Source: Selenomonas sp. AB3002
GTDB taxonomy: Bacteria > Bacillota > Negativicutes > Selenomonadales > Selenomonadaceae
NCBI RefSeq assembly: GCF_000702545.1
Contig: NZ_JNIO01000002.1
Coordinates: 682,001 to 746,000, forward strand
DNA: 64,000 nt
Direction of reading: 5' to 3'
The notes under the pieces are model-generated. The model was not told where the DNA came from, did not search any database, and saw nothing but the letters and a program-made list of their open reading frames with translations. The first letter of the stretch is position 1. Each line of letters opens with the position of its first letter. The translations under genes were made by a program, and so were the position numbers. Positions 17,847-31,133 of this stretch are shown piece after piece.

Positions 17847-19520
17847 CTATCTACAAACCATCTCCAGCTTCTTGCCGTAGAAGGCAATGCCATACTTCCA
17901 GACAGTATCAACCCCCTGCTCCCGGAACTCTGCCAGATAGTCCTTTTGTTCAATCTGTGCCAATGCCTCTTCAGCAGCCTTGGCCAGGTCAGCTTCACTA
18001 TCAGCCACCTTGAACTCCATGACCACGCCAGCCTGCCCCGGCTCATTTGGAAAAATCCCAAGGTCAAAGCGACCATAGCCGCTTTCACGGTTCGACTTGA
18101 CACGGTACTTGGGCAGGAACCATGCCGTCAGCCCTAGCAGGAAACCATGATAGAAGCTTTCCTTATTAGCAGTGTCATGGAAGCTGGCAATCTGTTCCAG
18201 ATATTTCTGTAGGCCGGTAGAAAACTTCTGCGCATCTCCATTGGCAATGGACATAAGAACCATGCGGAGGTCAGTACGCGACATCCTGCCACGATAGCGG
18301 TTCACCACTTCCTTGCGGTAGACCGTGGCAATCTCCCTGTTTGGGATAGCCAAGGTGCATATATGTTCTCCATCATCTAGCCGATTTTCTATAGCTTTCA
18401 GATACCCTGCTGTAAGCAGCATGGTATATAAGGCATCCTTGTTGGTATATATGTCAGAATACACCACAGCTTCATCCACTACTGCATCCACTGGTTCGCC
18501 ACTCAGCAAGGATAGCAGCTTTTCTTCATCAGATGCATCGGCATGTTCCATCATCTCGCCTATGATAGCATTGCCGGAAGTATTCAGCCAAAAGACCTGT
18601 GGCTGGCACCCCTGTTGGAAGTAGTTGATTACCGACCAAGGGTTGTACATTTCCTGCCCGGAAAAGGTGTAGCCATCATACCAGTGCCTTATTTCTTCAA
18701 CCCGGTCAGCGTGTCCCAGGCTTTCTGCCATGGTGCAAACTTCATCTTCCGTAAACCCCATGATATCGGCAAATCGCCCCTGTACAACGCTGGAGATTTC
18801 TAAATTATTCAACGAGCTGAAGATGGTCTCCTTGGCTATGCGCAGCACCCCTGTGATGATACCAAAGTCCAATGAGGCATTGGACTTGAAGGCTGCTCCC
18901 ATAAAGTTACGCATAAAGGAGACAACATCATCATGGAAGTGGTACTGCCACCCCTGCTGAACAGGAACATCATATTCATCCAACAAGATAACAGTCTTAT
19001 CCCCATAATATTGATACAGAAAAGACGATAAGGCACGAAGGCTGTCCTCCAGTTCCTCACGAGTAGCCTTCATATCATTAATCCGCTCATAATATTCTTT
19101 TTCAGCCTGTGTCAGCGGCGATCCGGACTCAGCAAGGAAAGGAAATGCTCTATAGGTTCTTGCCATGATGCGACCGATACGCTGAACCATGGACCCCATA
19201 TCCATCTGCTTCGCATCATTAAGTGTCAGAAAAATCACAGGGCGTCTCCCTTGCTCCGACATATACCTCCCGCCACCAGAAGCAATATCCGTCTCAGCAA
19301 ATAGCTTGCGGTTCTCCTCAGCATTCTCGTTTGTGAAGAAATAATAAAGCATACTCATGGTGAGCGTCTTGCCAAAGCGACGAGGCCGTGTGATAAGCGT
19401 AACCTTACTGCGTTCGTCCACCAACTCCTTGATGAATCTTGTCTTGTCAACGAAATAGCATTCTTCACGTAGCTGTCTGAAATCATCAACGCCCACAGGT
19501 ATCCTGCGATGTTTTGCCAT
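17847..19520 (-). CDS. AAA-ATPase-like protein with C-terminal PD-(D/E)XK nuclease domain
   Basis: A 557-residue protein. The N-terminal part is an AAA-ATPase_like domain (PF09820 type): RPRRFGKT P-loop near residue 48 and VILLDEYDVP Walker B near residue 165. The C-terminal part is a PD-(D/E)XK nuclease-superfamily domain with GRFDLGIF and VVMEFK near residues 480-505, so the D...ExK active site is intact. The start ATG at 19520 has GAGGTG upstream. Such proteins occur in many copies in anaerobe genomes; their role is unknown, with mobile-element or defence functions suggested. Here it is enclosed by tRNA-Ser 3'-end direct repeats, and a decayed relative lies at 11001. Confidence 0.88.
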   Translation of the reverse strand: MAKHRRIPVGVDDFRQLREECYFVDKTRFIKELVDERSKVTLITRPRRFGKTLTMSMLYYFFTNENAEENRKLFAETDIASGGGRYMSEQGRRPVIFLTLNDAKQMDMGSMVQRIGRIMARTYRAFPFLAESGSPLTQAEKEYYERINDMKATREELEDSLRALSSFLYQYYGDKTVILLDEYDVPVQQGWQYHFHDDVVSFMRNFMGAAFKSNASLDFGIITGVLRIAKETIFSSLNNLEISSVVQGRFADIMGFTEDEVCTMAESLGHADRVEEIRHWYDGYTFSGQEMYNPWSVINYFQQGCQPQVFWLNTSGNAIIGEMMEHADASDEEKLLSLLSGEPVDAVVDEAVVYSDIYTNKDALYTMLLTAGYLKAIENRLDDGEHICTLAIPNREIATVYRKEVVNRYRGRMSRTDLRMVLMSIANGDAQKFSTGLQKYLEQIASFHDTANKESFYHGFLLGLTAWFLPKYRVKSNRESGYGRFDLGIFPNEPGQAGVVMEFKVADSEADLAKAAEEALAQIEQKDYLAEFREQGVDTVWKYGIAFYGKKLEMVCR

Positions 19521-19547
19521 ATCACACACCTCGCAATTAAATAACAA

Positions 19548-19576
19548 GAAAAAGGCTCCAGCCAAAGCTGAAGCCT
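19548..19576 (-). terminator. terminator of rrn-tRNA operon
   Basis: A 10-bp stem AGGCTTCAGC / GCTGGAGCCT (one G-T pair) followed by TTTTTC on the minus strand, 12 nt after the tRNA-Ser CCA end. Confidence 0.85.
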
Positions 19577-19647
19577 GATGTTTCATAGTGGCGGAGTGGA
19601 GAGGATTCGAACCTCCGCACCAGTTACCCAGCCTAACGATTTAGCAA
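19551..19647 (-). repeat. direct repeat, tRNA-Ser copy of 97-bp att-like sequence
   Basis: Partner of 17611-17707 (95 of 97 identical). It spans the anticodon loop to the terminator of the complete tRNA-Ser gene. The two copies bound the ATPase/nuclease gene. Confidence 0.85.
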
Positions 19648-19679
19648 ACCGTCCTCTTAAGCCACTTGAGTACCACTCC
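19589..19679 (-). tRNA. tRNA-Ser(GCT)
   Basis: Ninety-one nt with acceptor stem GGAGTGG/CCACTCC, anticodon stem-loop ACGGT-TTGCTAA-ATCGT (anticodon GCT, reading AGC/AGU), a long class II variable arm, T loop TTCGAAT and encoded CCA. It is the last gene of the rRNA operon. Its 3' half is duplicated at 17611-17707. Confidence 0.95.
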
Positions 19680-19694
19680 GTTATGAAATTTAGA

Positions 19695-19770
<76 letters not shown>

Positions 19771-19775
19771 ATGAT

Positions 19776-19853
19776 ATGGGGCGACTTATGGGGGTCGAAC
19801 CCATGCATGCTGGAGCCACAATCCAGTGTGTTAACCACTTCACCAAAGCCGCC
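19776..19853 (-). tRNA. tRNA-His(GTG)
   Basis: Acceptor stem GCGGCTT/AAGTCGC with the extra 5' G(-1) opposite C73 that marks histidine tRNAs, anticodon loop TTGTGGC (anticodon GTG), T loop TTCGACC, encoded CCA. It follows 5S rRNA directly. Confidence 0.94.
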
Positions 19854-19860
19854 ATCAAAA

Positions 19861-19974
19861 CCAGCAGCTTCCTATCCTCCCAGCCCGTCTCCAGGCAAGT
19901 ACTTTCGGCCTCTAGATGCTTAACTACTGTGTTCGGAATGGGAACAGGTGGATCCATCTAGGCATCGCCACTGG
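19861..19974 (-). rRNA. rrf: 5S rRNA
   Basis: About 114 nt on the minus strand. It contains the conserved CCACCTGTTCCCATTCCGAA and GAACACAGTAGTTAAGC segments and complementary ends (CCAGTGGCGA...GCTGCTGG). It follows the 23S gene after a spacer of about 185 bp that contains a hairpin around AAAATTCACTTCGTGAATTTT. Confidence 0.93.
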
Positions 19975-20159
19975 ATATTCAGTTGAAAGATTGCTCTTTC
20001 AAAACTATACAGAAGAATAATTTGTATTGAACACTCTAGGCCTCTTGTGCTTTGCGAGCTAAGTTTTGTCGGATCGTAAAATTCACTTCGTGAATTTTGC
20101 ATAAGCGATTCGCTACGCTTTGCGCGTCGCTTCGCTCCTTCAAACCGTGCTCTCTGCTT

Positions 20160-23079
<2,920 letters not shown>

Positions 23080-23273
23080 AAAATAAGCAACTAAGTTCAT
23101 CTGTTTCAGATGTCTATGCTTTTGAATCCTAAAATGTTCGTTCAAACCAATTGTTACCTTGGTTGAAATTGATACATTTCATTCTTCTGTGTAGTTTTCA
23201 AAGATCAATTAGAAGGTGTTGTACCTTCAAAACTAGACAATGCAAAACCAGATGCTAACGACCTAGGAATAAT

Positions 23274-24842
<1,569 letters not shown>

Positions 24843-25059
24843 AGTATTGAAGAACTTAATCAAGCTCTCATTTGTTAAAGAAATTGCCGATTGCTATGTT
24901 GTTCATACCAATCGATGTTTTATTTCAAACCAAAAGGTTTGACTAACATCTGGCTTGAATCATGTTGCATGATTCATTTTGCATTGTTTAGTTTTCAAGG
25001 AACAACTTCGCCTCATCGTTATCAGAACCTTTAGGATGTTCTCGCGAATCAGCTTCTAT

Positions 25060-25088
25060 ATCATATCTCATTATCTTCATCCTGTCAA
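25060..25088 (-). promoter_or_regulatory. rRNA promoter P2
   Basis: Minus-strand TTGACA (25083-25088), 17-nt spacer, TATGAT (25060-25065). It lies about 220 nt upstream of the 16S gene. The 24843-25059 stretch between is the rRNA leader, with a TTCCTTGAAAACT boxA-like segment near 25000. Confidence 0.85.
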
Positions 25089-25176
25089 GAACTTTTTTAA
25101 ATTCTTTTTGATGTTTTTCTGAGATATCATCCCTTCAGCAGCTCCTTGTCGGTGCTGTCTGTCGGCGACTTGTATT

Positions 25177-25205
25177 ATAATACACGCCTTCAGTTCACCT
25201 GTCAA
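25177..25205 (-). promoter_or_regulatory. rRNA promoter P1
   Basis: Minus-strand TTGACA (25200-25205), 17-nt spacer, TATTAT (25177-25182). An A-rich tract (AAAAAAATCAAAAATAAG) lies just upstream, as expected for an UP element. With P2, about 117 bp downstream, it makes the tandem promoter pair usual for rRNA operons. Confidence 0.85.
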
Positions 25206-25321
25206 CACTTATTTTTGATTTTTTTATAAGGCCATTGTTCCAGTTTTGCCGAAGGCAAAACTTCCTCTTGGCCTTTCAACGAGGCGGGAGATATTAACTC
25301 GCCGCCTGTTAGTAAGTTACC

Positions 25322-25345
25322 GCCCCCACTTATAGAAGTGGGGGA
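25322..25345. repeat. 9-bp stem hairpin, possible IS200/IS605-type end remnant
   Basis: A perfect CCCCCACTT / AAGTGGGGG stem with an ATAG loop, between the rRNA promoters and the helicase terminator. It resembles the end hairpins of IS200/IS605 elements, but no transposase remains. The rest of 25206-25362 shows no gene. Confidence 0.35.
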
Positions 25346-25362
25346 CATCTTGTACTCGTTAT

Positions 25363-25389
25363 AAAAAAACCTTCCCCTTGAGGGGAAGG
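25363..25389 (-). terminator. terminator after helicase gene
   Basis: Eight-bp stem CCTTCCCC/GGGGAAGG with a four-base loop, followed on the minus strand by seven T. It lies 8 nt after the helicase stop. Confidence 0.92.
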
Positions 25390-25396
25390 CTTATAG

Positions 25397-28300
25397 TTAT
25401 GCTTCTTCCGTCTGCTGCCAGGAAGCCCTGATAGCCTCGGCACGTTCCGTGACCCGCTGCATCAGTCCCAGCCGCAAAGCGCTGGCAGGTTCTTTCTCTC
25501 CAGCCATTGGCTCTATGCCCATGGCCTGGAGATAACCTTGCAGCCTTGCCAGTACCTTGTCCGGGGCCGCGTACCATTCGCTGCCCCGCACCCGCAGGAA
25601 GGTCCAGCCCAGGCGCATGAGCACAGCCTGCTGGCGCTGTTCTTCCACAATCTCTTCATTTCCTGCATACCAGTGCTCGCCCTGGCAGTCGATAGCCACC
25701 AGCCTGCCCTTACCGGCCACCACCAGCCCCAGCTGACCGCTGCCGGTCTGCCAGTTGTTGTAAACTTCAAAGCCGGCCAATTCCAGCGCCCTGCCCACAG
25801 CAACTTCCAAGGAGCTGAGTTCCCGGGCGCTTTCCTGAGGCTTGGCAGCAGCATTTTCCCTGATGTATTCCAGGAGCCCCCGGCGCAGGTCATTTGACTT
25901 GAGGGATTCCAGCGACATGGAGTGCACTGCCCAGAGCTGGTCACGGCTGCGGCTGACGGCAACGTTATAGCGCTTCACATTGTCCGCCCCCCGGCCTTCC
26001 CCCAGGAGCCGCAGCTGTTCCTCCCCGGAAGCGCTGTCCACCAGCGAAAGGAAGATGACATCCCTTTCATCCCCCTGGAACTGGGCAGGACTGCCTGCGA
26101 TAAAGCCGCAGTCCTCCAGCGCGGTAATGCCGATTTTCTCCGCCGCCAGTTCCCGGATAAGACGTGACTGCTCCTCACCCAACAGGGAGATGGCGCCGAA
26201 GGTCTTGCCCTCGTACTCAGGCTGCTCCAGGCAGGCCGCCAGCAAGGACACGATTTCCTCTGCTTCGCAGGGATTCTTCTTGGTGCCCTCTTCCCTTTCC
26301 CCTGGCACCTGCCAGTCAATCAGAGGCATGAACGGAGAAGAAACACCTTCTCTGAGGGGACGGATGCGGCCATCATAGCAGAGCTTGTTGCTGTAGCCGA
26401 CGATTTCCGGCACAGAACGGAAGTGCTCGGAAAGCAGCCGGGCCTGGAAGTGCATCTGGGCCAGGTCATAAATAGAAGTATCAAGCGTATAGAGGGAAGC
26501 ATGGTCAATGACTCCCTCTATGGTGGCAGACTGCAGGGAGAGAATATCCTCTGCCTGCACGCCGATATCAGCCGGACTCACCTGCTGGTCATCACCCACG
26601 ATGATCACCCGCTTGCCGAAATACAGGAGGGGCAGGGACAGGATATCTGCCTGACTGGCCTCATCAATGATGATCAGGTCAAATTTAGGCGCATCAGCAG
26701 GCAGGTTCTGCCACACCCGGGAAAGGGGCATGATCCAGGCGGGCACCGCCCTCTGGGCCTCCAGCATGCAGGCTCTCGCCTCCCGCAGATGGCGGGCGGC
26801 ATACTTGCCCGTGCCCTTGCCCAGCTTCTTCACGGCCTTGCTCCAGCCCATAAGGCTGGCCTGCAGTCCCGTGCCCTCGACTTTCTCCAGCAGCTGATAC
26901 CAAGCCAGGGCCTCGGCCAGCTGGGTGGTGACTTCCTGCAGCTCTGCCGTCAGGTCCCTGACCTCGGCAGCCACCCGCGCCACATTCACCCTGGGGGCTG
27001 CATCCATTTCCATTTTCAGCTGCTCATAAGTCCAGGCCGCCACTGCCTCCTGCGGCGCCTCCAGTTTCAACCCCACCTGATTTTCCAGCTGCTCTGCCCA
27101 GTGTGGAGCGCTCTCTGCCAAACGGCCCAGCAGTTCCTGCCGCCTGCGGCAGCGCGGCTTGACTTCCTGATAGTGCCTGAGGCGGTTATAGGCTTCCTCG
27201 TAGAGGGCGCTGTCCCCTTTGGACACAGCTTTCCTGAGTTCCTCTGATACCTTGCCCGTGGCATCCTTCAGGATGTCCCAAAGCTTGTCCAGGGCTCTGT
27301 CTGAGCGGCGCTCCACGTAGGAAAGGTGCACCAGCTTCAACCAGCGGGGCAGGTCTTCCTGCAGCCAGTCCAGCTCCTTGTCCAGGGCAGTGGCAGGGGT
27401 CAGGAACTCCCCCTTGATGCAGATATTGTCCCAGATGATGCCCGCCTGCTCGCACTGGCGGCGAATTTCCAGCATAGTATCCTCCCGCCAGTCCAGCAGG
27501 GACTTGAACTCCTGCCAGCGGGCCTGGCAGAGGTCGTCCAGATCCTCCTCACCTGCCGCCATATCGTCATAGGAATCCATGCCCAAAGGCACCAGCAGCT
27601 GCTCCCACTCCCGGGAGAGCTGAGTTCTCGCCTCATGGAGGGACACGTACTGCATAGCCATCTGGCAGTCCAGACGGCTTCCCAGGGGCTTGCCATCTAT
27701 GAGAAAGCCCTGCTGTACCTTGGTGAGGTCTGAACGGCGCATCTTCGTCCACCAAGGCAGCTTGCCGCTGACGTCAAATATTTCCGCCAGCTCTGCCAAA
27801 GATTGAATCAGAGCCTTATCCAAAGGCAAATTCAAGGTGTACTTGAAGTCATGGCCAAAGAACATCTTGATATACTGGGATTTCAGCTGCTGCACCCGCT
27901 CGATATCACGGCCCAGCATCTCCCAGACTTCCCGGCGGGCACCACCCTGGCTGCCGGCCAGCACAGCGGCCCTGGCCCAGGGCACAGATAATCTTTTCAA
28001 GTCCAAAGAATCCAGATAGATCTGAGCCTGCTTCAGGAAATCCGGCACCAAATCCTCTCCCACCACCCGGCGGCCTTCGCAGAGGAGCTCCTCCTTGTGG
28101 TCGATGACTGCCTGGGGCAGTGCTGCCAAAAGCTCTTTCTCATTCCTGATGATCCGCTGCTCCCGCTCCAACAGCTCGCCGGCCCTGGCAGGGGGCAGCA
28201 GGGAGAACACATCCGGCAGTTCCTCCCTGAGCTCGCAGAGGCTTTCTGCGTCAAACTCGCTGTTCAGCAGGTAGAGTTCCTCCAGTTCATTCCTCTCCAA

Positions 28301-29908
28301 AGGGAAATCCCGCCCCCGCACCAAAGGCAGCGGCAGGCGCCCGGCCAGCTCCTCATGTATATGCAGATAATCTGCCATGCGGGAAAGGGACCAGGCCTTG
28401 CCCCCCAGGTTGAAGTAGTCACGCTTGGCTTCCAGCTGACGCACCTCTTCCAAAGTGCGGCGCTTGCCATTCAGTTTCTTCAGCACTGTATCACGGCGCT
28501 TGGAGAGGTCATCTGCTTTCTGGCGCATTTCCCCGGATGTTTCCCGGGACATCATCTCGCAGATGCCCGCCACGGACTTTTCCATATCCGCACGGGCTCC
28601 CTCCAGCAGGGAAACACAGAGGTTCTGCAGACCTTCCGGCAGCTTGTCCTTGAGCACTGACAGGGCCTTGCTGGTGGCAGAGGTCACCAGTACGTGCTGC
28701 CCCTGAGCCAGGAAATGCCCCAAAAGGTTGGCGATGGTATGGGTCTTGCCCGTGCCGGGAGGCCCCTGCACCACCACGGCAGGAGCCTGCTCTATCTCTC
28801 TGGCGATGGAGAGCTGCTCTGCGTTGGCAGGCTTGGTAAGCAGGATGTCTGCCGCCTCGCCCCTGGCATCAGAGAGCAGCTGTTCCCCTTCAGGCTCCGG
28901 CAGGATGACCTTGGTGGGTTTGAACTCTGGGTCCACGATTTCCAGCATGGCCTGGGGAATCTCGCCGCCCACCTCGATTTGTTCCGCAATGGCCGCAATG
29001 GCCTTGGACAGACCCGCATTATGGCGGCGCAGGTAGAGGCAGGGACGGGGATAGATCAGATACCAGTCCGTAGGCAGCAGCTCAAAGCGCTGAGCCGCCC
29101 AACGGCAGTTAGGCGTAAGAATGGGGGCCGTGCTGTCAAAGAACTCCTTGAGCTTCCCGGACAGGGGGTGGATGCCCTTCTCGTCCATCCAGGCAGCAAA
29201 CTCCCTGACTCCTTCCCCCTTGATGCCCGGCAGGTCCTGAAAGAGCTCAGTATAAAGCTCCGTGGCGCTCTCGCCGTCCACCACCTGCATCTTGCCCCGC
29301 TTGTCGTAGACAAGGCGCACTTTTTTCAGCAGCATGGGGTGCTCTATCTCTGTATCCAGGCCGTTCAGGAAGCAGGCATTGCCCACCACCAGTTCCAGCC
29401 CCTCAGGGTCCTGCCGCAGCCTGTCATAGAGGCCGTAGAGGGACATGAATAGCTTCTGGGTGCGGCTCTTTACCATTTCCCCAGCCCGCCAGAGACTCCT
29501 GTGGCGCTTCCAGTCCTCAAAGGCAGCCAGACGCACTCCGGAATCCACAAAGCGCTCGATGATTTCCCCCAGCCGCGGGTCGTTCCTGCTGCGCTCGTCC
29601 CGCACCTCGATTTCCGTCACCTCGAAGTTCTTCCAGTCAGGTGTCCTCACCCAGCCAATCAGGTCAAAGGGCAGCTCCGGACAGGGGGTAAACTCCGGCT
29701 TTTCCACCTCAAAAATCAGCCCCTCGGGAGCTCCGGGAGGCAGTTCATCTTCCGGGCTATAAAGATGAATACGCTTGGGATCCATGGGCAAGGAACCAAA
29801 TTCCAGACACCAGTCCTCATCCTGCAAGTTCTTCACGAGCTTCTGGCGCAGATTGCCCACCTGCCGCAAATAGTCCAGTAATTTCAGCATCTTCTTCTGA
29901 TTATCCAC
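25397..29908 (-). CDS. SF1 helicase with C-terminal REase_MTES_1575-like domain
   Basis: A 1503-residue protein. The first about 330 residues have no recognised domain. A UPF1/DNA2-like SF1 helicase follows: Walker A GPPGTGKTHT at 382-391, a long helical insertion (about 430-1060), LIIIDEASQADIL near 1080, VGDDQQVSP shortly after, and the late motifs AQFQGDERDVIFLSLV and NVAVSRSRDQLW. Residues from about 1370 form a restriction-endonuclease-like domain close to the MTES_1575 type. Its usual first acidic residue seems replaced (QLGLVV, where relatives have D) and ExC is DCQ, so nuclease activity is doubtful. The start is GTG at 29908 with AGGAG 9 nt upstream. It is a single-gene unit with its own terminator. 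A defence or DNA-repair role is possible (inference). Confidence 0.85.
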   Translation of the reverse strand: MDNQKKMLKLLDYLRQVGNLRQKLVKNLQDEDWCLEFGSLPMDPKRIHLYSPEDELPPGAPEGLIFEVEKPEFTPCPELPFDLIGWVRTPDWKNFEVTEIEVRDERSRNDPRLGEIIERFVDSGVRLAAFEDWKRHRSLWRAGEMVKSRTQKLFMSLYGLYDRLRQDPEGLELVVGNACFLNGLDTEIEHPMLLKKVRLVYDKRGKMQVVDGESATELYTELFQDLPGIKGEGVREFAAWMDEKGIHPLSGKLKEFFDSTAPILTPNCRWAAQRFELLPTDWYLIYPRPCLYLRRHNAGLSKAIAAIAEQIEVGGEIPQAMLEIVDPEFKPTKVILPEPEGEQLLSDARGEAADILLTKPANAEQLSIAREIEQAPAVVVQGPPGTGKTHTIANLLGHFLAQGQHVLVTSATSKALSVLKDKLPEGLQNLCVSLLEGARADMEKSVAGICEMMSRETSGEMRQKADDLSKRRDTVLKKLNGKRRTLEEVRQLEAKRDYFNLGGKAWSLSRMADYLHIHEELAGRLPLPLVRGRDFPLERNELEELYLLNSEFDAESLCELREELPDVFSLLPPARAGELLEREQRIIRNEKELLAALPQAVIDHKEELLCEGRRVVGEDLVPDFLKQAQIYLDSLDLKRLSVPWARAAVLAGSQGGARREVWEMLGRDIERVQQLKSQYIKMFFGHDFKYTLNLPLDKALIQSLAELAEIFDVSGKLPWWTKMRRSDLTKVQQGFLIDGKPLGSRLDCQMAMQYVSLHEARTQLSREWEQLLVPLGMDSYDDMAAGEEDLDDLCQARWQEFKSLLDWREDTMLEIRRQCEQAGIIWDNICIKGEFLTPATALDKELDWLQEDLPRWLKLVHLSYVERRSDRALDKLWDILKDATGKVSEELRKAVSKGDSALYEEAYNRLRHYQEVKPRCRRRQELLGRLAESAPHWAEQLENQVGLKLEAPQEAVAAWTYEQLKMEMDAAPRVNVARVAAEVRDLTAELQEVTTQLAEALAWYQLLEKVEGTGLQASLMGWSKAVKKLGKGTGKYAARHLREARACMLEAQRAVPAWIMPLSRVWQNLPADAPKFDLIIIDEASQADILSLPLLYFGKRVIIVGDDQQVSPADIGVQAEDILSLQSATIEGVIDHASLYTLDTSIYDLAQMHFQARLLSEHFRSVPEIVGYSNKLCYDGRIRPLREGVSSPFMPLIDWQVPGEREEGTKKNPCEAEEIVSLLAACLEQPEYEGKTFGAISLLGEEQSRLIRELAAEKIGITALEDCGFIAGSPAQFQGDERDVIFLSLVDSASGEEQLRLLGEGRGADNVKRYNVAVSRSRDQLWAVHSMSLESLKSNDLRRGLLEYIRENAAAKPQESARELSSLEVAVGRALELAGFEVYNNWQTGSGQLGLVVAGKGRLVAIDCQGEHWYAGNEEIVEEQRQQAVLMRLGWTFLRVRGSEWYAAPDKVLARLQGYLQAMGIEPMAGEKEPASALRLGLMQRVTERAEAIRASWQQTEEA

Positions 29909-29955
29909 AGCCTGCAGCTCCTTTTATGTATTAGAGTAGGTAAAATAGTACGTTT

Positions 29956-30083
29956 ACCTCCCCCGTTTACGGGGGAGGGGGACCGCGTCAGCGGTGGAAG
30001 GGGGGCCTCGAAGTCGCATTGCACGACCCCTAGCCCCCCTTCCGTCAGCCTACGGCTGCCACCTTCCCCGTAAACGGGGCAGG
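29956..30083. repeat. nested palindromic intergenic element, copy A
   Basis: The outer arms are CCCCCGTTTACGGGGG and CCCCGTAAACGGGG; the inner modules are GACCGCGTCAGCGGTGGAAG on the left and CTTCCGTCAGCCTACGGCTG on the right. Each module is itself a small hairpin. It lies between the helicase and the SIMPL gene. Related copies are at 30899-31087, 39344-39475 and 53972-54173. Confidence 0.8.
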
Positions 30084-30109
30084 CTTTATAAATCCCGCTT
30101 ACAAAGTAG

Positions 30110-30829
30110 TTACTCCGACAAGATAAACTCAATATGCACCGTAGCAGAAAGCTCCAGTTCTCCCGGAGAGACAGGCGTCTCCACTGCCATTTCATTATCT
30201 GCTTTGGCTGCTGCCAGCATGGACATGGAGTAGCTGCGGGTCATATAGCCGCTGTTCTCCTCTGACACCTGCCTAAGGCCCACAATCCTCTTGCCCAGGG
30301 CGCCGGCAATGACCTCAGCCTTGCTGCGGGCATCTGCCACAGCATTTTTCAGGGCCATCTGCTCCAGACGCTCGGGAGCCTGCAGGCCAAACTCCAGGGA
30401 ATCAACCTTGTTGGCTCCGGCATTCAAAGCCCGGTCAATAATCCTGCCCAGTTTGGAAAGGTCCTTCACCTCCACCCTGAGGGTGTTGGCAGCCGTATAT
30501 CCCTTGAGCTTGCGCTCGCCATTCTTATATTCATACTGGGGCTGCATGGAAATATTGGAGGTCCTGATATAGCGCTCCTCCACCCCCAGAGCCATCACCG
30601 CCTCAGTGACAGCCTGCATCTTCCGGGCATTCTCCGACTGCACCTCCTGGGCCGACCTGCCATCAGTAATCACACTGAGGCTAAGCCCCGCCTGATCAGG
30701 AGCCAATTTAGCCTGCCCAGCCCCCTGCACCGAAAGCCCCGGCCCTTCCATGGCAGAGACTGATTGCAATGGTGCTATTGCTAATAATACTGCTGCTAAT
30801 AAACTAAAAATAAATACTCGTTTTGTCAT
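30110..30829 (-). CDS. exported SIMPL-domain (DUF541) protein
   Basis: A 239-residue protein with a signal peptide (MTKRVFIFSLLAAVLLAIA... cleaved near SVSA) followed by a SIMPL domain through most of the length (YIRTSNISMQPQYEY near residue 90, VDSLEFGLQ near 140). Relatives include E. coli YggE, linked to oxidative-stress tolerance, but the biochemical role is unknown. The ATG at 30829 has GGAGATA in front; the frame extends upstream to 30874 but lacks a signal there. It acts in the envelope or outside the membrane. It is flanked on both sides by nested palindromic elements. Confidence 0.88.
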   Translation of the reverse strand: MTKRVFIFSLLAAVLLAIAPLQSVSAMEGPGLSVQGAGQAKLAPDQAGLSLSVITDGRSAQEVQSENARKMQAVTEAVMALGVEERYIRTSNISMQPQYEYKNGERKLKGYTAANTLRVEVKDLSKLGRIIDRALNAGANKVDSLEFGLQAPERLEQMALKNAVADARSKAEVIAGALGKRIVGLRQVSEENSGYMTRSYSMSMLAAAKADNEMAVETPVSPGELELSATVHIEFILSE

Positions 30830-30898
30830 TATCTCCACTCCATAACTTATACTTGCAAGCAGTAAATTTTCCATTTAGGAGAGCTACGTTTATAGCCA

Positions 30899-31087
30899 GC
30901 CTTACCTCCACCGCTTGCGGGGGGCGCGTAGCGCGGGAGCCCGGTGGGCTCCCTGGAGGTGGGACCACCGAAGGTGGTGGAAGGGGGAGACGATCAGTCG
31001 TCTATACCCTTCGAAGTCTCTTACCCTCCTCGCCCCTTCCACCGGCTACGCCGGTCCCCCTTCCCCGTTTCACGGGACAGGTAAGGC
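30899..31087. repeat. nested palindromic intergenic element, copy B
   Basis: It is bounded by a perfect 9-bp inverted repeat (GCCTTACCT at 30899, AGGTAAGGC at 31079) and contains GACCACCGAAGGTGGTGGAA and CCACCGGCTACGCCGGTCC modules. It fills most of the gap between the SIMPL gene and the GGDEF-EAL gene; no gene is seen in this gap. Confidence 0.82.
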
Positions 31088-31133
31088 CTACAATATACGT
31101 GGTAATTCTATAAATCAGCCATACCCAAAAGTA

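Noticed and set aside
26423-27247. 274-codon plus-strand frame
   Set aside because: Antisense of the helicase gene; composition follows the opposite strand.
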